Positions 8,404 to 16,422 of a stretch of 64,000 nt of DNA are shown here, piece by piece. The notes beneath the pieces are model-generated. The model was not told where the DNA came from. It searched no databases and worked only from the letters and a program-made list of their open reading frames with translations. The position numbers and the translations under genes were made by a program. Each line of letters opens with the position of its first letter. The stretch's first letter is position 1. This DNA comes from Bradyrhizobium sp. BRP22 (GTDB lineage: Bacteria > Pseudomonadota > Alphaproteobacteria > Rhizobiales > Xanthobacteraceae). The DNA lies in assembly GCF_020194175.1 (NCBI RefSeq), contig NZ_JADYVX010000001.1, positions 434,001 through 498,000 of the forward strand, in the 5' to 3' direction.

Positions 8404-9405
8404 TTAGACCACCAACACAATTTTGCCAATATGGGCGCTGGTCTCCATCCGTCGGTGCGCGTCGGCAGCCTTTTCCAGCGGGAAACTGCTGTCCATCAGC
8501 GGTTTTATCCGCCCTTCGCGCAGCAGCGGCATCACCTTGTCCTCGATCGCCGCGACCATCGCCGCCTTGTCCGCATTAGTACGGGGGCGGAGCGTCGAGC
8601 CGGTGTGGTGCAGGCGCTTCACCATCAATTTCGCGAAATTGGCGCTCGCTTTCGGTGCCCCGGCCAGGAATGCGATCTGCACGACCCGCCCTTCGACGGC
8701 GGCGGCGTCGTAATTGCGGTCGATGTAATCGCCGCCGACCATGTCGAGGATGACATCGGCGCCGGCGCCATCGGTTGAGGCCTTCACCTCGGCAACGAAA
8801 TCCTCGGTCTTGTAGTTGATCGCGCGATCGGCGCCGAGCTTGAGACAGGCTTCCGCCTTGTCCTGCGAGCCGACGGTGACGATCACCTTGGCGCCGAATG
8901 CTTTCGCAAGCTGGATCGCCATGGTGCCGATGCCGGAGGAGCCGCCATGGATCAGCAGCGTCTCGCCCTCTTTCAGGGCGCCGCGTTCGAACACATTGTG
9001 CCATACCGTCATCAGCGTCTCGGGAAGCGCGCCGGCTTCCTCGATCGACAGCGACGGCGGCACCGTCATCGCCTGCGCATCCTGTGCGATGCAATATTGC
9101 GCATAGCCGCCGCCGGCGACCAGCGACATCACGGTATCGCCGACCTTGTGCCTGGTGGCTCCCGGTCCGACCGCCACCACTTCGCCTGATATTTCGAGGC
9201 CCGGCAGGTCGCTCGCGCCCGGCGGCGGCGGATAGGAACCGGAACGCTGCGCCACGTCAGGCCGGTTGACGCCGGCCGCCTTCACCTTGACCAGGATTTC
9301 CCCCTGACCCGGCACCGGCACCGGGCGTGTCTCCGGCAGCAATACGTCCGGCCCGCCGGGCTTGCTGATGCCGATGACGGTCATTTGCGCGGGCAGCTTT
9401 TCCAT
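8404..9405 (-). CDS. NAD(P)H quinone oxidoreductase, zinc-independent MDR family
   Basis: 333 aa from the ATG at 9405 (MEKLPAQMTVIGISKPGG). The reading frame continues far upstream but the homologous sequence begins here. The N-terminal GroES-like fold carries VKVKAAGVNRPDVAQR and PGLEISGEVVAVG. The Rossmann domain carries LLIHGGSSGIGTMAIQLAK, the family's AxxGGxG-type cofactor site. The Zn-ligand cysteines of classical alcohol dehydrogenases are absent, so it belongs with quinone oxidoreductases (QOR/PIG3 type) that reduce quinones or enones with NADPH. Physiological substrate unknown. It is divergent from the DUF1192 gene. Confidence 0.9.
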   Translation of the reverse strand: MEKLPAQMTVIGISKPGGPDVLLPETRPVPVPGQGEILVKVKAAGVNRPDVAQRSGSYPPPPGASDLPGLEISGEVVAVGPGATRHKVGDTVMSLVAGGGYAQYCIAQDAQAMTVPPSLSIEEAGALPETLMTVWHNVFERGALKEGETLLIHGGSSGIGTMAIQLAKAFGAKVIVTVGSQDKAEACLKLGADRAINYKTEDFVAEVKASTDGAGADVILDMVGGDYIDRNYDAAAVEGRVVQIAFLAGAPKASANFAKLMVKRLHHTGSTLRPRTNADKAAMVAAIEDKVMPLLREGRIKPLMDSSFPLEKAADAHRRMETSAHIGKIVLVV

Positions 9406-9514
9406 GGTTTTTCCTTGGCGAAATGCGAGGATTCCGAGTGCGGCATGTTGATTACCCAGCCCGGATGGCGCTGGCAACCGCCGCAACGGGATCGTGACAT
9501 CACGGAGAACGCGC

Positions 9515-9706
9515 ATGGCGATGGAAGATGACGACCGGCCGCGGAAGAAGATTTCGCACGAGATCGGGCAGGACCTGTCGCTGCTCTCGGTCGAGGAATT
9601 GGGTGACCGCATCGCGATGCTCTCGGCCGAAGTCGACCGCTTGCGCGAGGCGATGACGAAGAAGCGTGCCTCGAAGGAAGCCGCCAACAGCTTCTTCAAA
9701 TCATAA
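9515..9706 (+). CDS. DUF1192 family small protein
   Basis: 63 aa from the ATG at 9515 (MAMEDDDRPRKKISHEIGQ), preceded by cggagaac as ribosome-binding site. The body SLLSVEELGDRIAMLSAEVD followed by RLREAMTKKRASKEAANSFF is one amphipathic helix, typical of DUF1192. These are short alphaproteobacterial proteins of unknown role with coiled-coil character. It is divergent from the quinone oxidoreductase gene, and a DUF1465 gene (rcdA) lies 0.5 kb downstream. Function not assigned. Confidence 0.85.
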   Translation: MAMEDDDRPRKKISHEIGQDLSLLSVEELGDRIAMLSAEVDRLREAMTKKRASKEAANSFFKS

Positions 9707-9715
9707 CCGCCCCGC

Positions 9716-9811
9716 CGTCATCCCGGCGAAGGCTGGGACGACGCCGTGGAGAAAGCCGGCGCCTTATTCTCGCACCCGTAGCCCGGATGGAGCGAAGCGC
9801 GCAATCCGGGG
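9716..9811. repeat. Degenerate half-copies of dispersed palindromic repeats
   Basis: Two fragments: ccgtcatcccggcgaaggct...gggacgac, a single stem of the family A/B type, and gtagcccggatggagcgaag...caatccggg, a short inverted repeat with cccggat/atccggg arms of a type common in this genus. Neither is a complete two-stem unit. They lie just after the DUF1192 stop codon. Confidence 0.5.
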
Positions 9812-9939
9812 CCGCCGCATCTGCGCGCATCAACGCGGGCTAACCGCGCCTGTCCCAAACTAGGCCAATGGCCGATATGGCAAACGAACACTAAACAAAA
9901 TCGCTCATTTACGATCAATTAAGCTTTCTCGTTTATGAC

Positions 9940-10038
9940 TGCATTGTCCTCGTTTGGACACCGAGTGGCTCCTGTCCACTCTGTTTGACGCCTCCCTGTT
10001 ATCAACTTCAAAGCCGCCGGAAACGGCGGCTCTTTTTT
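9940..10038 (+). ncRNA. Candidate small regulatory RNA with an anti-Shine-Dalgarno-like loop
   Basis: There is no convincing coding frame between 9707 and 10236, yet a textbook intrinsic terminator ends at 10038. Upstream of it is a second hairpin, gagtgg (9963-9968) pairing with ccactc (9976-9981). Its 7-nt loop ctcctgt contains CUCCU, the complement of a ribosome-binding site; a further cctccc lies single-stranded before the terminator. Rhizobial small RNAs with CUCCU-type loops are known, so a trans-acting translational regulator is a reasonable inference. The 5' end is a guess based on an AT-rich stretch at 9900-9945. Expression is unproven. Confidence 0.45.
10012..10038 (+). terminator. 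Strong intrinsic terminator
   Basis: An 8-bp stem agccgccg/cggcggct closed by a GAAA tetraloop is followed by tcttttttg. No annotated gene ends within 300 bp upstream on this strand, so it most likely terminates the candidate small RNA. Confidence 0.85.
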
Positions 10039-10230
10039 GCTTGCCCTGTCATGGATTTTGTCGCTTCCGTCCGTCGGCCGGAAACCATAAATTCCGTTGC
10101 GGCTGGACTCTTCGCCTCACAAGCGCAATGATTTGTTCACCATAGGCTGGCGCCGAAGCTGCCGGCGGGTGGGGCATGATCCGGAAACAAAGATCATGCT
10201 CAAACAAAGATTAAAAGTGGCGTGAGGGCG

Positions 10231-10238
10231 TTAACCAT
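10231..10238 (+). promoter_or_regulatory. Possible CtrA half-site overlapping the rcdA start
   Basis: The octamer ttaaccat matches the half-site associated with the cell-cycle regulator CtrA in alphaproteobacteria, and its last two bases are the start of the rcdA ATG. No second half-site at the 7-bp spacing is present, so this may be chance. Confidence 0.25.
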
Positions 10239-10749
10239 GCTGGAGCGGTCGCAAAGCGATTCCGGGCTTGTTCTGTTCAGCGAGCGGCTGACCAATTCTG
10301 CGGCGTTCGGAACCTTGTTCCGCGAAGGCATGGACCTGGTCGAGGAGACCGCCGCCTATCTCGATGGCGACGGCCGCAACCAGGCCAAGGCGCTGGAGCG
10401 CTCCGTCAGCCTGACTTACGCAACCGAAAGCATGCGCCTGACCACCCGCCTGATGCAGCTCGCCTCCTGGCTGCTGCTGCATCGCGCGGTGAAGGAAGGC
10501 GAGATGACGCTGACCCAGGCCAACCGGGAAAAGACCAAGGTCAAGCTCTCCGCGGCCGATCCGGGCTCGGCGGAACTGATCGAGAAACTGCCGCAACAAT
10601 TGCAGGACCTGATCGCCCGTTCGATGAGCCTGCAGGCGCGCGTGCGCCGGCTCGACAGCACGATCCACGCGCCGCCCGCCGATCGCGCCGCCATCGGCAA
10701 CCCGCTGGTGCCGCAGCTCAACCGCCTGAAGGCGGCGTTCGAGCAGTAA
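10237..10749 (+). CDS. rcdA: DUF1465 family protein, RcdA-type adaptor of CtrA degradation
   Basis: 170 aa, MLERSQSDSGLVLFSERLTN at the N-terminus. In Caulobacter, RcdA (DUF1465) delivers CtrA to the ClpXP protease together with CpdR and PopA. The sequence is all-helical as expected: FREGMDLVEETAAYLDG, then YATESMRLTTRLMQLASWLL, and a LPQQLQDLIARSMSLQARV helix. I chose the ATG at 10237 with gaggg upstream; a GTG at 10222 would add five residues. The C-terminal tail is short, ending LNRLKAAFEQ. It is convergent with rpmE. Orthology is assigned from the family, not from a functional test. Confidence 0.8.
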   Translation: MLERSQSDSGLVLFSERLTNSAAFGTLFREGMDLVEETAAYLDGDGRNQAKALERSVSLTYATESMRLTTRLMQLASWLLLHRAVKEGEMTLTQANREKTKVKLSAADPGSAELIEKLPQQLQDLIARSMSLQARVRRLDSTIHAPPADRAAIGNPLVPQLNRLKAAFEQ

Positions 10750-10771
10750 TTCTGAGCCGGATAAGCCGCCA

Positions 10772-10848
10772 CGTCGTCGCGAGAAGCGAAGCGTCCATAG
10801 CGCCGCGGGTGGCGACATGGATTGCTTCGCTGCGCTCGCAATGACGGG
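10772..10848. repeat. Dispersed repeat, family D
   Basis: This unit begins cgtcgtcgcgagaagcgaagc and ends ttcgctgcgctcgcaatgacggg. The arms (gcgagaagcgaagc and gcttcgctgcgctcgc) are imperfect inverted copies around a centre with ccata/catgg blocks. It sits between convergent rcdA and rpmE. Confidence 0.6.
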
Positions 10849-10854
10849 TGGAAA

Positions 10855-10883
10855 CAAAAAACGCCCCTGACTGGCAGGGGCGT
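10855..10883 (-). terminator. Intrinsic terminator of rpmE
   Basis: On the minus strand the 9-bp stem acgcccctg/caggggcgt with a 5-nt loop is followed by a run of T. It lies 38 bp after the rpmE stop codon. Confidence 0.85.
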
Positions 10884-10920
10884 TCGCTGGACGCGGAAAA
10901 GGAAGCGCAGCCTTGCGCGC

Positions 10921-11148
10921 TCACTCCTTTTTCAAAAAGCCCGAAAACTTCTTCTGGAACCGCGACACGCGGCCGCCGCGATCGAGAATCTGCTGCGAGC
11001 CGCCGGTCCAGGCTGGATGCGACCTGGGGTCGATGTCGAGCTGCAGCTTGTCGCCTTCCTTGCCCCAGGTGGAGCGGGTCTGGTACTCGGTGCCGTCGGT
11101 CATCACGACCGTAATCGTATGATAATTCGGGTGAATATCGGCTTTCAT
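10921..11148 (-). CDS. rpmE: 50S ribosomal protein L31, zinc-free type
   Basis: 75 aa, [20 protein letters not shown] at the start, the alphaproteobacterial L31 signature, with [20 protein letters not shown] at the centre. It bridges the 50S head and the 30S subunit. There is no cysteine at all, so this is the C-minus form that does not bind zinc. The ATG at 11148 has aaggaact upstream; the frame continues to 11235 without homologous sequence. The intrinsic terminator at 10855-10883 ends the transcript. It is divergent from an ABC exporter gene across 185 bp that must hold both promoters. Confidence 0.96.
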   Translation of the reverse strand: MKADIHPNYHTITVVMTDGTEYQTRSTWGKEGDKLQLDIDPRSHPAWTGGSQQILDRGGRVSRFQKKFSGFLKKE

Positions 11149-11333
11149 GGCAGTTCCTTCGGGGCGCCGGCGCCCGTCGCAAGTGGTCCAAAGATACGGG
11201 ATTTGGGCGGCTCTATAGCGTAAGGAAACCCGCAAAACAAGCCACCGGGGGTTACCGGATTAGGACTCTTCCGGATTTGCCAGCGGCTGCCGCGGGGCCT
11301 ATTTGGAAAAAATAAAAACTGGTCCTTGTCCCG

Positions 11334-13193
11334 ATGAGCGCAGCCGAACAGCTTGACCATCCGCCCAGCACGACGTCGCCGCGCCGCGACGCGCTGCTCG
11401 AGAGCGAGGCGCTGGTCGAATCCACATTGACCGAACCGCAAGGGAAGAGTCGCGCCAGGCTGAAGCCGCTGCTCGCTCTCGCGCCCTATGTCGCGCGCTA
11501 TCGGGGACGGGCCATCCTCGCCTTTATCTCCCTGACCGTTGCAGCGATCACGACGCTGATCGTTCCGGTTGCGATCCGCCGCATGATCGACTTCGGCTTT
11601 TCGGCCGAAGGCATCGCGATGATCAACAGCTATTTCAGCGTGATGATCGCCGTGGTGGCGGTGCTCGCCGGAGCCAGCGCGGCGCGCTACTACCTCGTCA
11701 TGACCATCGGCGAGCGCATCGTCGCCGATCTCCGGCGCGACGTGTTCGCGCATCTGATCTCGCTGTCGCCCTCTTTCTTCGATTCCGCGCGCAGCGGTGA
11801 ACTGGTGTCGCGCCTCACCGCCGATACCACCCAGATCAAGTCGGCGGTCGGCGCCTCCGTGTCGATCGCGCTCCGCAACATGATGCTGTTCCTCGGCGCC
11901 GCCGCGATGATGGTGGTCACCAGTCCAAAGCTTTCCGGCTTCGTGCTGCTCGCGATCCCGATCATCGTGATCCCGCTGGTCGCGTTCGGGCGCTGGGTGC
12001 GGCGATTGTCGCGCAATGCCCAGGACACGCTCGCGGACGCCAGCGCCTATGCTTCCGAACTGGTCGGCGCCATCAGGACCGTGCAGGCCTTCACCAGCGA
12101 GCGGCTCGCCGCCACGCGCTTCGGCCGCGAGGTCGAGCAGGCCTATGAGGCCGCACGCAGCTCGACGGTGGCGCGCGCCGTACTGACCCTGATCATCATC
12201 TTCATCGTGTTCTCCAGCGTGGTCGTGATCCTCTGGGTCGGTTCGCACGACGTGCTATCGGGCGCGATGACGCCGGGCCGATTGAGCCAGTTCATTCTCT
12301 ACACTGCCTTTGCCGCGAGCGCCCTCGGCCAGCTAAGCGAGGTCTGGGGTGAAATTTCCGCGGCCTCCGGTGCGGCCGAGCGGCTGTTCGAGATCCTGCG
12401 CGTCAAACCGGAGATCACGGCGCCGGCCATGCCGCGTGCGCTGCCCGAGCCCGCCCGCGGCGACGTTGCATTCGACAACATCAGCTTTGCCTATCCGACG
12501 CGGCCATCCGTGAAGACCGTCGACGGCGTTTCGTTCTCGGTGCGATCAGGCGAAAAGGTCGCGATCGTCGGCCCCTCCGGCGCCGGCAAGAGCACGCTGT
12601 TCCATCTGTTGCTGCGCTTTTACGATCCCGCCTCCGGCACGATCTCGTTCGACGGCGTGTCGATCCGGCAGGCCGATCCGAACGCGGTGCGCTCGCGCAT
12701 GGCGCTGGTGCCGCAGGATACCGTGGTGTTCGCAACGTCCGCGCGTGAGAACATCCGCTTCGGCCGGCCCGATGCGTCGGATGCCGAGGTCGAGCGCGCC
12801 GCAGACCTCGCGCATGCCACCGAGTTCCTGCGCCGCCTGCCTGGCGGCTTCGAGGCTCAGCTCGGCGAGCGCGGCGTGACGCTGTCGGGCGGCCAGCGCC
12901 AGCGCATCGCGATCGCCCGCGCGATCCTGCGCGATGCGCCGCTCTTGCTGCTCGATGAAGCGACCTCCGCGCTCGACGCCGAAAGCGAGACGCTGGTGCA
13001 GACCGCGCTGGAAGAGCTGATGCGCCACCGCACCACGCTGGTCATCGCGCACCGCCTTGCGACCGTCCTGTCCTGCGACCGCATCCTGGTGATGGAGCAC
13101 GGCAGGATCGTCGAGCAGGGCACCCATGCCGAGCTGGTTGCCGCGAATGGCCTCTACGCGCGCTTGGCAAGGTTGCAGTTCGAGGGGGTGTAG
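11334..13193 (+). CDS. ABC-type half-exporter (fused permease and ATPase), MsbA/BmrA type
   Basis: 619 aa. An N-terminal tail of about 60 residues precedes six membrane helices (about 62-340), followed by the ATPase domain. Walker A is GPSGAGKST (about 413-421), the signature LSGGQRQR (about 517) and Walker [13 protein letters not shown] (about 536), with the switch His in VIAHRLAT. All catalytic motifs are intact, so a working homodimeric exporter is expected. The substrate cannot be read; relatives move lipids, lipid A or hydrophobic drugs. It stands alone, divergent from rpmE and ending at a family A repeat. The ATG at 11334 is the first start in the frame. Confidence 0.92.
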   Translation: MSAAEQLDHPPSTTSPRRDALLESEALVESTLTEPQGKSRARLKPLLALAPYVARYRGRAILAFISLTVAAITTLIVPVAIRRMIDFGFSAEGIAMINSYFSVMIAVVAVLAGASAARYYLVMTIGERIVADLRRDVFAHLISLSPSFFDSARSGELVSRLTADTTQIKSAVGASVSIALRNMMLFLGAAAMMVVTSPKLSGFVLLAIPIIVIPLVAFGRWVRRLSRNAQDTLADASAYASELVGAIRTVQAFTSERLAATRFGREVEQAYEAARSSTVARAVLTLIIIFIVFSSVVVILWVGSHDVLSGAMTPGRLSQFILYTAFAASALGQLSEVWGEISAASGAAERLFEILRVKPEITAPAMPRALPEPARGDVAFDNISFAYPTRPSVKTVDGVSFSVRSGEKVAIVGPSGAGKSTLFHLLLRFYDPASGTISFDGVSIRQADPNAVRSRMALVPQDTVVFATSARENIRFGRPDASDAEVERAADLAHATEFLRRLPGGFEAQLGERGVTLSGGQRQRIAIARAILRDAPLLLLDEATSALDAESETLVQTALEELMRHRTTLVIAHRLATVLSCDRILVMEHGRIVEQGTHAELVAANGLYARLARLQFEGV

Positions 13194-13216
13194 GTCCTTT
13201 TCGTCCCATCACAAAT

Positions 13217-13319
13217 GTCATCACCCGCGAAGGCGGGTGATCCAGTATTCCAGAGACCGACGTGGGATACGGAGAAGCCGCGGCGTACTGGGTGCCCCGG
13301 TCAAGCCGGGGCATGACGG
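13217..13319. repeat. Two-stem palindromic repeat, family A (copy 3)
   Basis: The left stem is gtcatcacccgcgaaggcgg. Inner blocks are gatccagta and gtactgggt. The right stem ccccggtcaagccggggcat has exchanged its loop type relative to copy 1. It lies between the convergent ABC exporter and GNAT genes. Confidence 0.85.
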
Positions 13320-13344
13320 CGGAGTTGGTGGAAGGTCGTTCCCG

Positions 13345-13794
13345 TTACGGCTTCCATTCCATCTTTAGCACGGGACGTCCTGACGTCGGGTTGACGTCCT
13401 CGCCTGCGTGCACAAAGCCGTTTCGTTCATAGAAGCGGATCGCCCGTGCATTGTCCTTGTTGACGAGCAGCGTCACGCCGTCAGGCGAGAGGCGCTTGGC
13501 TTTATCGACCAGCGCGCTTGCCAGCTTCGAGCCCCAATGCGCGGGATCGACCACCAGCTGGTCGAGATAGCCGCTTCGATCGATGGTCACGAAGCCGATC
13601 AGCGTATTTACCTCTTCCGCGACGATGATGGCGGCGTTCGGCACCAGTTCGCTGCGCCAACGCTCGCGCCACCACGCTACTCGCGCATCAAAATCGATCG
13701 TTGGATAGGCCTGCTGCCAGGTTTGCCGCCAAAGCTCGATCGCGGCGTCCTCGTCCTCGGCGCGGTAGGGACGAAGCTGAAACTCGCTCGCCAC
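13345..13794 (-). CDS. GNAT family N-acetyltransferase
   Basis: 149 aa with the GNAT order: LRPYRAEDEDAAIELWRQTW (beta1-alpha1), then a beta4 strand in SGYLDQLVVDPAHWGSKLAS, where the acetyl-CoA pyrophosphate loop reads HWGSKLAS instead of the canonical Q/RxxGxG/A. LLVNKDNARAIRFYERNGFV completes the core. It should move an acetyl group from acetyl-CoA to a small molecule or protein amine; the substrate is unknown. The start is GTG at 13794, directly abutting the TAA of the upstream OmpA/MotB-like gene with no spacer, so the two are translationally coupled. Confidence 0.85.
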   Translation of the reverse strand: MASEFQLRPYRAEDEDAAIELWRQTWQQAYPTIDFDARVAWWRERWRSELVPNAAIIVAEEVNTLIGFVTIDRSGYLDQLVVDPAHWGSKLASALVDKAKRLSPDGVTLLVNKDNARAIRFYERNGFVHAGEDVNPTSGRPVLKMEWKP

Positions 13795-14823
13795 TTACCG
13801 TTCCGTCAGCTTCAATTCGATGCGGCGGTTGCGCTTATAGGCCTCCTCGGTCTGCGCGGCATCGAGCGGCTGGAATTCGCCAAAGCCGGCGGCGACAAGT
13901 CGCTGCGCGGGCACCCCGAGCGAGACCAGATATTGCACCACTGAGATCGCGCGTGCGGCGGAGAGATCCCAGTTCGACTTGAACACCGGGCTGTTGATCG
14001 GTCGCACGTCGGTGTGGCCGTCGACGCGGAGCACCCAGGGAATATCGCTCGGGATCTGCTTGTCGAGGTCGATCAGGGCGGCCGCCAGCTTGTCCAGCTC
14101 GGCGCGGCCTTCGGGCAACAGCGTGGCCTGGCCGGTATCGAAGAACACCTCCGACTGGAACACGAAGCGGTCGCCGACGATACGGATGTCCGGCCGGTTG
14201 CCCAGGATGGCGCGCAGGCGACCGAAGAACTCCGAACGGTAGCGCGACAGCTCCTGCACCCGCTGCGCCAGCGCCACGTTCAACCGCTGGCCGAGATCGG
14301 CGATGCGGCCTTGTGATTCCTTGTCGCGTTTCTCGGAGGCATCGAGCGCTTCTTCGAGCGCGGCGAGCTGGCGGCGCAATGCGCTGATCTGCTGGTTCAA
14401 TACCTCGATCTGCGCCAGCGCTCGCGCGGAGACCTGTTTCTCGGAATCGAGCGCCTTGGTGAGCTCGGTGGCGCGGCCCTGCGCGTCGCTGCCGGCGCTC
14501 GCCAGGCCTTCATAGAGTCCCTTGATGCGGTCGCGCTCGCCTTCGGCGGAAGCAAGCCCGGCGCGGAGCTGCGCGATCTGTTCGCCGAGGCTGAGCTTGC
14601 CGAGCTTTTCCAGCGACAGCATGTCGTTGAGCTGGGCGATCTTGGCGTTGAGCTGCTCCAGCGCCTTGTCCTTGCCGGAGACTTCCTGCGACAGGAAGAA
14701 CTGCACCACCAGGAACACCGAGAGCAGGAACACGATCGACAGCACCAGCGTCGACAGCGCGTCCACGAAGCCCGGCCAGTAGTTGAAACCGGATTCACCG
14801 CGGCGGGCACGGGCAAGGGCCAT
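13795..14823 (-). CDS. OmpA/MotB-like peptidoglycan-binding inner-membrane protein
   Basis: 342 aa. One membrane helix near residues 20-45 (FVDALSTLVLSIVFLLSVFL) follows the PGF motif typical of MotB/ExbD-type partners. A long coiled coil (about 50-185, rich in Leu, Lys, Glu and Gln) comes next, then a C-terminal OmpA_C domain (DTGQATLLPEGRAELDKLAA, then VDGHTDVRPI and LSAARAISVVQYL). It probably anchors a proton-driven stator to peptidoglycan. The partner channel is encoded immediately upstream (14931-15944). No flagellar genes are nearby, so this is a non-flagellar stator of unknown task. Aspartate in the helix (VDALS) could be the proton-binding residue. Confidence 0.85.
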   Translation of the reverse strand: MALARARRGESGFNYWPGFVDALSTLVLSIVFLLSVFLVVQFFLSQEVSGKDKALEQLNAKIAQLNDMLSLEKLGKLSLGEQIAQLRAGLASAEGERDRIKGLYEGLASAGSDAQGRATELTKALDSEKQVSARALAQIEVLNQQISALRRQLAALEEALDASEKRDKESQGRIADLGQRLNVALAQRVQELSRYRSEFFGRLRAILGNRPDIRIVGDRFVFQSEVFFDTGQATLLPEGRAELDKLAAALIDLDKQIPSDIPWVLRVDGHTDVRPINSPVFKSNWDLSAARAISVVQYLVSLGVPAQRLVAAGFGEFQPLDAAQTEEAYKRNRRIELKLTER

Positions 14824-14930
14824 TTTGATTCTCTGCTAGGGTTGGTGTCTGGACGGCCGCTAGTCCACCTCTCCTTGCAGGAGGGGTGACCGCGCGTCTT
14901 CCGTCGCCTTTCAAGATCGGCACCGTCTCT

Positions 14931-15944
14931 CTAACTCTTCTCCGGCTGGCGGGCGAGGCGTTCGAGCAGGCGTTTGATCTCGCGGTTCTGCTCGCCCTGG
15001 CCGTCGGCCCATTCCCGGATCATCTGTTGCTCGGTGCGCATGTGCGCAACCAGCCCCTGGATCGCTTCGGCGAGATTAGCCATTGCCGCCGTGGTGCTGC
15101 GGGTTCCGGCGCCTTCCTCCACCGCGACACGCAGCCGCTCGATCGCGTGCTGCAGGTTGCCGCCACCGCCTGCGGCAACGACGCCGACGCCGTCACCTGC
15201 ATATTCGCGCACCGTAGTGGCGAGCCAGTCCTCGAGGTCGGTGTAGAAACGGTTCTGCGCTTGGCTGGATTGCAGGTCAAGGAAGCCGAGGATCAGGGAT
15301 CCGGCGAGGCCGAACAGCGACGACGAGAACGAGATGCCCATGCCGCCCAGCGGCGCCGCCAGGCCTTCCTTCAGCGTGTCGAACAGCGCGCCGGCATCGC
15401 CGCCGACCTTCAGCCCATCGATCACCTTGCCGACCGAGCCGACGGTTTCGATCAGGCCCCAGAAGGTGCCGAGCAGGCCGAGGAACACGAGCAGGCCCGT
15501 CATGTAGCGCGAGATGTCGCGTGCCTCGTCCAGGCGGGTCGCGATGGAATCGAGCAGATGCCGCATCGTCTGCTGCGTGATCGACATCCGCCCGCTGCGC
15601 TCGCCGCCGAGGATCGCCGCCATCGGCGCCAGCAAGGTCGGCCGCCGGTCGACCGCAAGGCCGGGATCGGCGATCCGGAAATTGTTGACCCATCGCACTT
15701 CGGGATAGAGCCGGATCACCTGGCGGAACGACAGGATGATGCCGATCAACAGCACGGCGCCGATCAGCGCGTTCAGCCCCGGATTGGCGAAGAACGCGAC
15801 GACGATCTGCTTGTAGAGGACGATGCCGATCAGCGCGCACAGCACCAGAAATACCAGCATCCGCACCAGGAAGATCCGTGGAGAGGACAATTTGCTGAGT
15901 TCGGACTCCATGTCGGAGCGGGGAGAGGAGGGCATTGCCGGCAT
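14931..15944 (-). CDS. MotA/TolQ/ExbB-type proton channel family protein
   Basis: 337 aa. Two helices near residues 27-70 (RMLVFLVLCALIGIVLYKQI, then LNALIGAVLLIGIILSF) are followed by a cytoplasmic segment. A second helix pair forms the conserved channel part: MTGLLVFLGLLGTFWGLIET and GMGISFSSSLFGLAGSLILG. The family pattern GLLGTFxGL is intact. A C-terminal cytoplasmic coiled tail carries many Glu and Gln. With the OmpA-type protein downstream (107-bp gap) it forms a MotA/MotB-like pair. The ATG at 15944 is used; MESELSKL 11 residues later is an alternative start. Confidence 0.85.
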   Translation of the reverse strand: MPAMPSSPRSDMESELSKLSSPRIFLVRMLVFLVLCALIGIVLYKQIVVAFFANPGLNALIGAVLLIGIILSFRQVIRLYPEVRWVNNFRIADPGLAVDRRPTLLAPMAAILGGERSGRMSITQQTMRHLLDSIATRLDEARDISRYMTGLLVFLGLLGTFWGLIETVGSVGKVIDGLKVGGDAGALFDTLKEGLAAPLGGMGISFSSSLFGLAGSLILGFLDLQSSQAQNRFYTDLEDWLATTVREYAGDGVGVVAAGGGGNLQHAIERLRVAVEEGAGTRSTTAAMANLAEAIQGLVAHMRTEQQMIREWADGQGEQNREIKRLLERLARQPEKS

Positions 15945-16422
15945 GTCCGTTGCGAAAAGCCGCGTTGGGCAGCCAATATGGCACAGCGGTCACGGGAAGG
16001 AAGATCGGAAACCGGAGTGTCACCAGAACTCCGACTGAAGCGACGTGATTCGCTGCTTCAATGCGACCGGAAGTGCTGGCCAGGATGCGACACTGCGGAA
16101 CCCCCGGCCGGGGGGCGAGGTTCTCCGAACGGAGCGAACCGTGTCATCGGCGCGCGGTCGCCCGGTGAGTCGGAGCCGCCGCAGCCCTCGATCAGCGTAA
16201 TAAGATACCTACAAGCTTCGATAGAATCGATGTCACAATCCGGTGAATCGCAGAAAGCTTTTCTAGCTCAAGGTGTTCCCCGATGTGACATTGAGCCGCC
16301 CGCGCTATGTATTGCGTCGCAACACCCTGTTCTTATCCTATCTCTCATGGATGGCGTGGAGTCGGCAGCGACGCCGCGCGCGGATTTGTGTTCAACAACT
16401 CAAACTCGGGGCGACATTGTCA
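15945..16422. other. Long divergent intergenic region, no gene recognised
   Basis: 478 bp between the divergent stator and RND efflux operons. It must carry both promoters. A GC-rich cccccggccgggggg hairpin lies near 16102-16117, and an AT-richer stretch (16195-16270) contains gatgtcacaatcc, echoed by gatgtgacattga some 40 bp later. I see no start codon with a convincing ribosome-binding site. Confidence 0.5.

Noticed and set aside
13345..15944. MotA/MotB-like pair as the core of a Zorya-type phage defence system
   Set aside because: No helicase, nuclease or other Zorya partner gene flanks the pair; the neighbours are a GNAT gene and an efflux operon.
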